A stretch of DNA of 64,000 nt from Natronorubrum halalkaliphilum (lineage in GTDB: Archaea; Halobacteriota; Halobacteria; Halobacteriales; Natrialbaceae): contig NZ_WUYX01000026.1 of NCBI RefSeq assembly GCF_009834785.1, positions 124,120 to 188,119 of the forward strand. The letters run 5' to 3'. Of the stretch, positions 17,566-25,711 are shown one piece after another (the first letter of the stretch is position 1; the number at the start of each line of letters is the position of its first letter). The position numbers and the translations under genes are program-made. The notes beneath the pieces are model-generated. The model was given only the letters and a program-made list of their open reading frames with translations. It did not search any database and was not told where the DNA came from.

Positions 17566-18396
17566 ATGGCCGATTCGTCGGACGAAGCGCCGCGGGATAC
17601 GGATCGCAGCGACGAATCGACCGCCGCTTCTCCCTGGTCTCCGTCGTCCGTGGACGCCGCCGACGAAACCTTCCGCGACGCGTCGAGCGGCGAGACCGTA
17701 TCGTCTCTCGATCCGACGACCGCTGCGTATCGGCTGCTCGAGTCCGTCAAGCGTCGCAACGCACCCACGCCGTATCTGAACGCCCTCGCGGAAGCCGACG
17801 CTTCAGACCTCGAGACCGTCCGGACCGACCGACAGGCGGGACTCGCGTTCTGGCTCAACGTCTACAATGCGGCGACACAGCTGTTGCTCGATCGGCGACC
17901 GGCGCTGTTCGAATCGCGCGTTCGATTTTTCCGCGCAAATGCGATTACGATCGCCGGCACGGCTCTCAGCCTCGACGACATCGAACACGGGATCCTCCGC
18001 GGCAGTCGCTCGAAGTACGGACTCGGGTACCTGCCGCGCCTCGAGCGAACCGGACTGAACAAGACGTACCGCCTCGAGGCCGATCCCAGGATTCATTTCG
18101 CGCTCAACTGTGGAGCCGCGAGCTGTCCGGCGATTTTAGCGTACGAACCCGACTCGATCGACGACCAACTCGACGAGTCGACGCACGCGTATCTCGACGA
18201 ACACGTCGAGTACGACGCCGAACGCGGTCGCGTTCGCGTTCCGCGACTCTGTCTGTGGTTCGTCGGAGATTTCGGCGGTCGGTCGGGTATCCGCCGCTTT
18301 CTCCGGGAGTTCGACCAAATCCTGCCGGAATCGTCGCCGTCGCTGCGGTTTGTATCGTACGACTGGGAAAAGACGCCCCGACGGTTCGGGTGGTAG
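17566..18396 (+). CDS. DUF547 protein
   Basis: 276 residues. A Ser/Asp-rich N-terminal 50 residues without clear signal peptide precedes a DUF547 domain: AGLAFWLNVYNAATQLLL, SLDDIEHGILRGSRS, and HFALNCGAASCPAILAYEP with its Cys pair, then LPRLERTGLN-like and VGDFGG segments. DUF547 is distantly cysteine-peptidase-like in fold, with the NCGAxSCP motif central; its activity is not established here. It is followed by a redoxin on the same strand and preceded by the DUF3179/Cys-membrane pair, so a thiol-related context is clear even though the reaction is not. Confidence 0.88.
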   Translation: MADSSDEAPRDTDRSDESTAASPWSPSSVDAADETFRDASSGETVSSLDPTTAAYRLLESVKRRNAPTPYLNALAEADASDLETVRTDRQAGLAFWLNVYNAATQLLLDRRPALFESRVRFFRANAITIAGTALSLDDIEHGILRGSRSKYGLGYLPRLERTGLNKTYRLEADPRIHFALNCGAASCPAILAYEPDSIDDQLDESTHAYLDEHVEYDAERGRVRVPRLCLWFVGDFGGRSGIRRFLREFDQILPESSPSLRFVSYDWEKTPRRFGW

Positions 18397-18807
18397 CGGT
18401 CGCGGAACCAGGCGGACAACACCGGACCTGTACGGTAACCAAAACGGCTCCAGAACTGTATATGGAACACAACTCCCAACTCCAATTTACGATCGGAACT
18501 CCGATCACCGTGCGATGCCGACTGCTCTCGGTAACTCGGGGAACACCGATTTTATGGTCTTTCTCGAGCCCGAGTGGGCCGTCGCATATATCGAGGGCGA
18601 GTAGTCGACCGAGGAGTACTACGACGAGATTCGTGACTCGGAACATTGAGCGACGTATCGGCGTGTCCGATGCTACTGATACTGGTACCGGTACCCACCG
18701 TCGCTTCGCCGGAGGGATTTCTGTCGGTGTCCGATTGACTCGTCGGATGTGAATGCACCGTACACAGCAGCCGAACGGTTTTGCACTACCAAGAGCCTAG
18801 GTCACCC
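18397..18807. other. Intergenic stretch, possible decayed coding remnant
   Basis: No intact gene. At 18515-18604 the frame gives MPTALGN and then FLEPEWAVAYIEGE before a stop, and the same frame continues past it as STEEYYDEIRDSEH. This could be the end of a lost gene, but it is too short to name. Confidence 0.3.
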
Positions 18808-19299
18808 ATGAGTAGGGTTTCAGATTTTTCGCTCACGAACGTCGCGGCGGGTCCGGACCCGTTTACGCTCTCCGAACTCGACGACGACGTCGCGTTCGTC
18901 GTCCTGTTCTTCCAGCGCGATCACTACTGTACGAACTGCCGCAGTCAGGTGCAAGACCTTGCAGATCGCATCGAGGCGTTTCACGAGCGGGACGCGGAAG
19001 TCGTCTCGATCGTTCCGGAGCCAGGCGATCGCGTCGAAGAGTGGCAGTCCCGGTACGAGCTTCCGTATCCGCTGCTTGCAGACCCCGATGCGTCGGTCGG
19101 CGACGACTACGATCAACCCGTCCGGTTCGGGATTCTCGGCGCGTTCAGCGATTTCTTCGGTCGGATGCCCGCGGCCGTCATCGTCGATCGTCGCGGTGAC
19201 GAGCCGGTGGTCGCCGCCACCCACCGCGGTCGCTCGACGTTCGATCGGCCCGACATCGACGAGCTATTGGCTGAGCTAGACGAACTGCGATCGGCGTGA
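18808..19299 (+). CDS. Redoxin/peroxiredoxin-like thioredoxin-fold protein
   Basis: 163 residues from the ATG at 18808. The thioredoxin fold opens with SDFSLTNVAAGPDPFTLSEL, then VVLFFQRDHYCTNCRSQV, where the active-site position carries CTNC. Later segments YPLLADPDASVGDDY and PAAVIVDRRGD match the AhpC/TSA resolving half. It is the length of a small peroxiredoxin. By family it reduces peroxides or exchanges disulfides in the cytoplasm; CxxC rather than a lone peroxidatic Cys suggests a thiol-reductase style. Convergent with the second DUF3179 gene just downstream. Confidence 0.85.
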   Translation: MSRVSDFSLTNVAAGPDPFTLSELDDDVAFVVLFFQRDHYCTNCRSQVQDLADRIEAFHERDAEVVSIVPEPGDRVEEWQSRYELPYPLLADPDASVGDDYDQPVRFGILGAFSDFFGRMPAAVIVDRRGDEPVVAATHRGRSTFDRPDIDELLAELDELRSA

Positions 19300-19344
19300 G
19301 CGCCAGTGAAACGAATCAGACGCTCGCATCGACCGGAAGACGCG

Positions 19345-20331
19345 CTACTCGAAAAACGAGTCCGAACCGTGATCGTCCTGCCAGGCGAAGGCAAAGAGCC
19401 GCCGCGCCGGGAGTCGAGAGAGTTGCCGCCCGTCGGTCGCCGTTCCCGTCGCACCGTTCCACGTCGTCGAATCGGCCCGAAACCGTCCCGTAGTTGTCGG
19501 CTCGAACTCGTAGCCCGGATTCTCGAACGCGTGGATTCCGTCGTCGGTCGCGAAGACGACGATATCGGTCTCGGCGATCGTTTCGTGAACGACGCCGCCC
19601 GCATCGGCCACCCGCGGTAACGGGAAGCCCACCGCCTCGCCATCTACCTCGAGTCCTAACACGACCGTTTTGGGCTCGAGATCGTCTCGATCCCAGGAGC
19701 GGGCGTCGTCGCTCCCGCGGTGGGCGGCCAGCCCGAAGCCGTCGCTATCGAAGTAGCCGGCGTACGGTCGATCGGCGTAGTCGATCGGTTCCGGCGTCTC
19801 GTCGTCGCTCGCCGCTTCGCTCCGTGCGTCCTCGAGGGGCTGGAGGACGATCCCGTCGGGGTGGCGTTCGCGGAAGGTTTCCCAGGTCAGCATCGCGCTC
19901 GGCCGGACGGTCAACCGTCGTCCCTCGTATCGACCGTCGAGACACGCGCCGGTGGACTGCTTCCACTCGGCGTTGGTCTCCCGATCGTACATCACCAGGT
20001 CGTCGTCGGCGAGTTTTCCACTGACGCCGAACGTGAGCGTCTCGCCGTCGATCCGCCGTTCGTAGACGACCGCGCTTCCACAGAGCGGACACCACGTGAC
20101 GGCGATCGGTACCGCACCGCCGTCTCGCTCCCAGACGTCGTTGACAATTTCGTGGTACTCGAGGATCCGAATCGGGTACGCCTTCGGCGGCGATCCGTCG
20201 ACGACGATCACGTCGTCTTCGCCGTCGCCGAAGTAGTCGGTTCCGAACGTCGGTGAATCGATGCTCGGGATCGCATCTTTCGGAAGGACCTGTCGGATGT
20301 TCACGGAAGATAAATCTGAATACGCGCTCAT
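19345..20331 (-). CDS. DUF3179 protein (second copy, no signal peptide)
   Basis: 328 residues from the ATG at 20331. It lacks a lipobox or signal peptide, so unlike the copy at 15386-16486 it is probably cytoplasmic. DUF3179 landmarks: IRILEYHEIVND, VAVTWCPLCGSAVVYERR, FGVSGKLADDDLVMYDRET, PSAMLTWETFRERHPDGIVL, then a C-terminal VVLGLEVDGEAVGFPLP. The CPLC pair is complete here. Only moderate identity to the first copy, so an old duplication or separate acquisition. Function unknown. Confidence 0.9.
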   Translation of the reverse strand: MSAYSDLSSVNIRQVLPKDAIPSIDSPTFGTDYFGDGEDDVIVVDGSPPKAYPIRILEYHEIVNDVWERDGGAVPIAVTWCPLCGSAVVYERRIDGETLTFGVSGKLADDDLVMYDRETNAEWKQSTGACLDGRYEGRRLTVRPSAMLTWETFRERHPDGIVLQPLEDARSEAASDDETPEPIDYADRPYAGYFDSDGFGLAAHRGSDDARSWDRDDLEPKTVVLGLEVDGEAVGFPLPRVADAGGVVHETIAETDIVVFATDDGIHAFENPGYEFEPTTTGRFRADSTTWNGATGTATDGRQLSRLPARRLFAFAWQDDHGSDSFFE

Positions 20332-20653
20332 AATACTCTCGCCACTGACGAGGAGACGGAATGCGTACTCGTGCGACCCTCGTCAGCGAGTTCGGCGAGG
20401 GAGCCGTCCACTGCAGCCACGCAATAGTAGAGCTGATAAGTACTGGTTTCGACCGACGCGGCGTCGGGAACGCGGTGTGAAGCGGACGAGTCGGACGAGC
20501 GGACGGCCTCGAGCAGTATTCGGCTCACCGACACCGAATTCCAACGGGGATGCGTCTTTTTGCTATTCGACCACGAAAGATTCGGTATGTGGTACCGCTC
20601 ACCGCGCGACCGTGTTGGGTTTCGGGTCCTGCTCCAGCTTGCAGGTGAGTTCG
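20332..20653. other. Intergenic region between divergent DUF3179 and GH15 genes
   Basis: About 320 bases. No supported gene in any frame; it should contain both promoters. Nothing palindromic stands out. Confidence 0.4.
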
Positions 20654-22378
20654 ATGAATAAGCGTGCGAGTCGCTATATACCGATCGAGGACTACGGCGT
20701 CGTCGGCAATCTCGAGACGTGTGCACTCATCGCGCCGAACGGGTCGGTCGACTGGTTTCCGTTCCCCCATCTCGAATCGCCGAGCATCTTCGCCTCAATC
20801 CTCGACGCCGATTCGGGCGGACGGTTTCGGATCGCTCCGGTGAGCGCGTTCGAAACTGACCGACAGTACGTCGACGACACGAACGTCCTCGAGACGACGT
20901 TTCACGCGGCTGCTGGGACGGCGACGATGACGGACTTCATGCCGCCGGCCGGCCACACTACTCATCCGAAGACGGTTCTGTACCGAAAGCTCGAGTGTAC
21001 GGCTGGATCCGTCGATCTCGCGGTCGAATTCGATCCGCGGTTCGATTACGGACGGGCGGAAGCGAGTGTCGAATCACTCGAGGAGGGCGTTCTCGCCGAA
21101 GGCGACGAGGAACGAACGCTGCTCGAGAGCCCGGTTCCCCTCGCGGTCGAGGACGGCCACGGTACCGGCGAACTGTCGATCGAAGCGGGCGAAACGGAGT
21201 GGTTCCTCCTTCGGTGTACTGGCGCGGAACACGCGAGTACGGATCCGGACGCCGCCCTGGCGGAGACGATCGAGTACTGGACCGACTGGGCCCACAACTG
21301 CGACCCTGGGAGCGACTGTACGTTCGAGGGACCCTGGCACGACCAGGTCGTCCGCTCGCAACTCGTCCTCAAACTCCTCACGCACGCCGAGACCGGGGCG
21401 ATAGCCGCTGCACCGGCCACCTCGTTGCCCGAGGACATCGGCGACGTTCGGAACTGGGATTACCGGTTCAACTGGCTTCGAGATACCGGGTTCACCGTTC
21501 AGGCGATGATGAACCTCGACACCGCCGACGAAGCGAACGCCTACTTCGACTGGTTCATGGACCTCTGCAAGGCCGACGATCTGGCGGCGATTCAGCCGCT
21601 GTACGGGCTCCACGGCGAGGCGGAGCTTACCGAGCGAGAACTCGATCACTTCGAGGGGTATCGGGGATCCCGTCCGGTTCGAATCGGAAACGAGGCGGCC
21701 AAGCAACGCCAGCACGATATCTACGGCGAACTGCTGCTGGCCGTCGACGAGATGCGCCGGCACGGGCGCGAACTGACGGACGACGAGTGGACGCGGGTTC
21801 GAGATATCGTGGACTACGTTCGCGAGATCTGGGACCAGCCGGACGCGGGAATCTGGGAGGTTCGCGGGGGAGACAACCACTTCGTGTACTCGAAGGTGCT
21901 TTGCTGGGTCGCACTCGACAGAGCGATTGCGATCGCGACCGACGGCGACCACGACGCCCCGATCGAGTCCTGGCACGAGACTCGCGAGCGCATCAAGAAC
22001 GACGTTCTCGAGAACGGCTTCGACGACGATATCGGGGCCTTCGTTCAGGCCTACGGGACGGACGCCCTCGACGCGACGGGACTGTTGCTCCCGATCGTCG
22101 GCTTCCTTCCCTTCGACGACGAACGGATCCAGGGGACGATAGCGGCGATACGGGATCGACTGGTCGAAGACGACGTGTTCGTCCAGCGGTACGACGGCGA
22201 GGACGGACTCCCGGGAGACGAGGGGGCCTTCGTCCTCTGTTCGTGTTGGCTCGTCGACGCGCTCGCGCTCTCTGGACGCGCGGAGGACGCTCGGCAGCAG
22301 TTCGAAACGCTGCTCGAGTACCTGAATCCGCTCGGACTCATCGCGGAAGAGATCGACACGTCCTCCCATCACTCGTGA
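20654..22378 (+). CDS. Glycoside hydrolase family 15 (glucoamylase/trehalase-like), truncated at C-terminus
   Basis: 574 residues from the ATG at 20654. N-terminal beta-sandwich (residues about 1-220, opening YIPIEDYGVVGNLETCALIA) then the (alpha/alpha)6 barrel with NWDYRFNWLRDTGFTVQAMM, LHGEAELTERELDHFEGYRG, GIWEVRGGDNHFVYSKVLCW (general-acid Glu in GIWE) and LNPLGLIAEEIDT, where the second catalytic carboxylate normally lies. Family members hydrolyse alpha-glucosidic bonds in trehalose or malto-oligosaccharides. The chain stops at SSHHS directly after AEEIDT; relatives continue about 35-45 residues with GNFPQAFSH and a last barrel helix. No such sequence follows in any frame, so activity is uncertain. 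Confidence 0.88.
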   Translation: MNKRASRYIPIEDYGVVGNLETCALIAPNGSVDWFPFPHLESPSIFASILDADSGGRFRIAPVSAFETDRQYVDDTNVLETTFHAAAGTATMTDFMPPAGHTTHPKTVLYRKLECTAGSVDLAVEFDPRFDYGRAEASVESLEEGVLAEGDEERTLLESPVPLAVEDGHGTGELSIEAGETEWFLLRCTGAEHASTDPDAALAETIEYWTDWAHNCDPGSDCTFEGPWHDQVVRSQLVLKLLTHAETGAIAAAPATSLPEDIGDVRNWDYRFNWLRDTGFTVQAMMNLDTADEANAYFDWFMDLCKADDLAAIQPLYGLHGEAELTERELDHFEGYRGSRPVRIGNEAAKQRQHDIYGELLLAVDEMRRHGRELTDDEWTRVRDIVDYVREIWDQPDAGIWEVRGGDNHFVYSKVLCWVALDRAIAIATDGDHDAPIESWHETRERIKNDVLENGFDDDIGAFVQAYGTDALDATGLLLPIVGFLPFDDERIQGTIAAIRDRLVEDDVFVQRYDGEDGLPGDEGAFVLCSCWLVDALALSGRAEDARQQFETLLEYLNPLGLIAEEIDTSSHHS

Positions 22379-22484
22379 TACTCGTCACTCGAGTGGCGAT
22401 TGAGCCAGTATCGGAGGCACAACGTGCGGCGCTCGCTGCCGATCAGTGATGATTAGCAAGCCATATGTATGCTTTTCTCACACC

Positions 22485-23945
22485 CTAACTGACCAGTTGT
22501 TCGATGGCTTCCCGGAACAACGACTCGAGGAAGACCGACGCGAGGCCGACGGCGACCGAGAGGACGACGGCAATGACGATTGCCGCAATCATGAGGGTGG
22601 TCACAACGGCCCGCCCGTGGTCGGTGCCCTCGAACGAGCCGAAGTAGATCCGGCTGAGAAACGGGACCACGTATCCGATCGTCAGGACCGTCGAAACGAT
22701 GACGAAGAGGGCGACGAGCCAGAACCCGTCGGCGAAGGCCCCGACGGCGATATACCACTTGCCGACGAACCCGACCGTCGGCGGAAGCCCGATGAGGGCG
22801 ATCCCGAGGCCGGCGAAGACGACCGAGACGACGGGTGCACGATCCGCCAGTCCGTCGTACTCGTCGATCGTGCGGGCGTCGAACCGGATAGCGATGATTC
22901 CGGCGACGATACAGAACGCACCCTTCACGATTCCGTGGCCGAACAGCTGGATTACCGAACCGAAGATGGCCGTTTCGTTGGCGACAAGCAGGCCGGCGAA
23001 GACGAGACCGAATTGTGACACCGTCGAGTACGCGAGGACGCCCTTGATGTTGCGCTGTCCGAAGGCGAGGAGACTTCCGAGCAACAAGCTCACGAGCGCA
23101 CCGTTGATCATTCCGCTGGCGATCGTGGGATTGGCGGCGAGGAACTCGACGGTGAACACGTCGTAGAGGACTCGGACGAGTGCGTACACCGCAGCGGCGG
23201 GGAGTACCCCCGAGACGAGCGCGCTAACGGGGTCGTCCGCCTTGGCGTGGGCCTCGATGAGCCACCCGTGAAGCGGGATCAACGCAGCGAGCAATCCTAA
23301 CCCGATAGTCATGAACACAAACGCAACGATGGTCGCTGGTTCTGCGTATCCCGTCGTAGCCAACTCCGCTGCGAGGCGCTCGTGATCGGTCGTACCGCCG
23401 AGCCACGCCGCGAGAACGACCCCGACGACGTACGCCGTCACACCGAGAGAGGCCGTCCGTCGGTAGCCCCGAGCGGTGTCACGAGAGCCGGGCTTGTCGC
23501 TGCAGGCGATCAGTCGCGTCGTTGCGACGATCAATACCAGCAGGAAGCCGCCGGTGAGAACCAAGTCGCCCGAGAAGACGACGCCGAAGACCCCGGTGGT
23601 AAACAGCAGGAACGAGACGTGGAACGCCCCGTCGTGTGGCCCCGCAGTCCGGGTGTAACAGAGGATTCCGAGTTTGAGCACCACGTCGAGAAGCCCGACC
23701 GTCACCGACAGCACGTCTAAGCTGAACGTGATCCCAATAGGGGCCTCGAGCGGTCGGTAAACGGTCGGGCCACCGAGGTCGAGAAGTACGGCCAGTGCGA
23801 TCGCCAACAGCGTCGTCAGCGAGAGCGTGAGTGTGGTGATCCGCCAGTACCGCCGTTCGCTGCGGTCTCCAGTGAGAAAGACGGCGAGCGCACCGACGGC
23901 AGGGAGGACGACGACGCCTGCGGTTAGGGGGCCGACGAGGCTCAT
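22485..23945 (-). CDS. Mrp/Nuo-type ion-translocating membrane subunit, third gene; lacks the usual Glu/Lys pair
   Basis: 486 residues, about 14 membrane helices, antiporter-like family of MrpA/MrpD and NuoL/M/N. Late-half landmarks are normal: AFGQRNIKGVLAYSTVSQFG and LFGHGIVKGAFCIVAGI. The early ones are not: the helix that usually carries WELMS reads VFSGDLVLTGGFLLVL, and the helix expected to carry the channel Lys reads ALVSGVLPAAAVYALVR. So this copy may be structural rather than pumping. Its ATG overlaps the upstream stop (23942-23945), giving tight coupling to the other two subunits. Confidence 0.87.
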   Translation of the reverse strand: MSLVGPLTAGVVVLPAVGALAVFLTGDRSERRYWRITTLTLSLTTLLAIALAVLLDLGGPTVYRPLEAPIGITFSLDVLSVTVGLLDVVLKLGILCYTRTAGPHDGAFHVSFLLFTTGVFGVVFSGDLVLTGGFLLVLIVATTRLIACSDKPGSRDTARGYRRTASLGVTAYVVGVVLAAWLGGTTDHERLAAELATTGYAEPATIVAFVFMTIGLGLLAALIPLHGWLIEAHAKADDPVSALVSGVLPAAAVYALVRVLYDVFTVEFLAANPTIASGMINGALVSLLLGSLLAFGQRNIKGVLAYSTVSQFGLVFAGLLVANETAIFGSVIQLFGHGIVKGAFCIVAGIIAIRFDARTIDEYDGLADRAPVVSVVFAGLGIALIGLPPTVGFVGKWYIAVGAFADGFWLVALFVIVSTVLTIGYVVPFLSRIYFGSFEGTDHGRAVVTTLMIAAIVIAVVLSVAVGLASVFLESLFREAIEQLVS

Positions 23946-25711
23946 CTGGCGGTCACCCCCAGGACGAGCGCGACGAGCAGACAGCCGGCGAGTACGATCG
24001 CCCGGAGCCGAACGCTGGCCGTGAACCCGATGGTGCTGGCGACCTCGGCTTGCCGCGTCCGGTACCCGCGGGCGAACTTCGCCGGGAGCCACCGCGTCAC
24101 CTGCTCGGCGGGATCGGTGAGCGTCTCGAGGAGGTGTCGTCTTGCACCCTGTTCGATCCTCGCCGCCGTCCGGAAGGTCGTTTCGACCACGGCGACGGCG
24201 GTTTTTGTCGTTTCGAACACGAGCGGATCGCGCACGGCGTCGACGTCGACGCCGCCGTCAAGCCGACCCAGAACGGGCCGACCGAGTCCGAAGACGACGG
24301 CTCCCGTGATCAACAGGAGAGTGGTCTCGAGGAGTTTCCCGCGGGCGTACAGCGGTACCGACCACTCGCCGCTGGCAGGTAACAGACTGAAGAACGGCCC
24401 GTACCAGAGCCCCAGAGCGACACAGGCGACGGCGACTGGCACCATCACGAGTCGCTGGGAGATGGTCGTCGGATCGCGGACGGGTCCCGGGCCGCGACGG
24501 AAGGCGTAGTATCCGAACTTGCAAAACGAGACGAAGGTACCGACCGCACCGGCGAGAAGGAGCCACCGAAGCGGTTCATGCCCCGCCTCGAGGGCCGCCT
24601 CAAGCACCATCCCCTTGCTCACGAAGCCGTTGGTTCCGGGGACGCCGCTTATCGACGCTGCCGCGACGAGGAAGGCGACCGCGAGGATCGGGGTTCGTTT
24701 CCCGATCGTCCGCGCTTCGTGGAGGCGGCCCGTCCCGCCACGGAGGACGATGAGTCCGGCGACCATGAACAGCAGCCCCTTGAACAGGACGTTGTTGAAC
24801 AGGTGGGCGACCGCACCGGCCAGACCGAGCGACGAACCGACGCCGATACCGGCGAGAATGTACCCGACCTGGGCCTGGATGTGATAGGCGAGCAACCGCC
24901 GGGCGTCCTTCTGTGCCAGCGCGTAGCTCGCGCCGATCACCGCCATCGCGCCGCCGACGTACGCGAGCACGATGTTCCCGTCGGGGAACGCGCGATAGGC
25001 GGCGTACACCGCGAGCTTCGTCGTGTACGCCGAGAGGACCACCGACGTACCGACGTGGGGACTCGCGTACGTGTCCGGCAGCCAGACGTGGACGCCGAAG
25101 ACGGCAGCGTTGACGCCGATCCCGAGTCCGACGGCGAGCGCCGGCAGACCGGCACTGATCGCCTCGCCGTGGTGGAAGACGGTCGGATCGACGCCGAGCG
25201 TCGCGGCGTGCAGCGCGAGCCCGGCGGCCAGCACCGTTCCGCCGATAGCGTGGACGAGGGCGTACCGGAAGCCGATCCGGACGGCGTCGCCGCCGTGGAG
25301 CCAGACGAGTACCGTGCTCGTGAGCGCCATCAGCTCCCAGCCGATGAACAACCCGAGCCAGTCCCCCGCGAAAACGCTCCAGAGGGCCGCACCGGCGTAC
25401 GCGAGCGCGGCCGTAAGATGGCCCCTGTCGCCGCCGGTCGCCGACAGGTACCCGATCGCGACGATGGCGAAGGCCCCGAACGCGAGCCCCGTCACGCGAC
25501 TGGCGGGGTCGACCGCGACCGGGATCACGGCGAACTCGAGGAACGTCACGGAGCCGTAGCGTCCTGCGGGAACCGAGAGCGTCCACCAAGTGACGTAGCC
25601 GCCGGCGAGTACGCCGGCTGCCGTGCCGGCCGCTCGCCCGCCGAAGAGGGCGACCAGCGCGGCGAAGAGGAAGGCGACGGCGGGTGGGACTGCTTGCAGC
25701 GTCTCGATCAC
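23942..25711 (-). CDS. Mrp/Nuo-type ion-translocating membrane subunit, second gene, with C-terminal extension
   Basis: 589 residues from the GTG at 25711, which overlaps the upstream stop (25708-25711). Any longer frame upstream is a shadow of the first gene. Core antiporter-like motifs are present: FIGWELMALTSTVLVW (Glu), HVWLPDTYASPHVGTSVVLS then YTTKLAVYAAY (Lys), LAQKDARRLLAYHIQAQVG and VAHLFNNVLFKGLLFMVAG. After the core a long amphipathic stretch (about 450-550, FETTKTAVAVVETTFRTAAR) recalls the NuoL/MrpA C-terminal extension, followed by a last helix. Likely moves H+ or Na+ across the cell membrane. Confidence 0.88.
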   Translation of the reverse strand: MIETLQAVPPAVAFLFAALVALFGGRAAGTAAGVLAGGYVTWWTLSVPAGRYGSVTFLEFAVIPVAVDPASRVTGLAFGAFAIVAIGYLSATGGDRGHLTAALAYAGAALWSVFAGDWLGLFIGWELMALTSTVLVWLHGGDAVRIGFRYALVHAIGGTVLAAGLALHAATLGVDPTVFHHGEAISAGLPALAVGLGIGVNAAVFGVHVWLPDTYASPHVGTSVVLSAYTTKLAVYAAYRAFPDGNIVLAYVGGAMAVIGASYALAQKDARRLLAYHIQAQVGYILAGIGVGSSLGLAGAVAHLFNNVLFKGLLFMVAGLIVLRGGTGRLHEARTIGKRTPILAVAFLVAAASISGVPGTNGFVSKGMVLEAALEAGHEPLRWLLLAGAVGTFVSFCKFGYYAFRRGPGPVRDPTTISQRLVMVPVAVACVALGLWYGPFFSLLPASGEWSVPLYARGKLLETTLLLITGAVVFGLGRPVLGRLDGGVDVDAVRDPLVFETTKTAVAVVETTFRTAARIEQGARRHLLETLTDPAEQVTRWLPAKFARGYRTRQAEVASTIGFTASVRLRAIVLAGCLLVALVLGVTAR

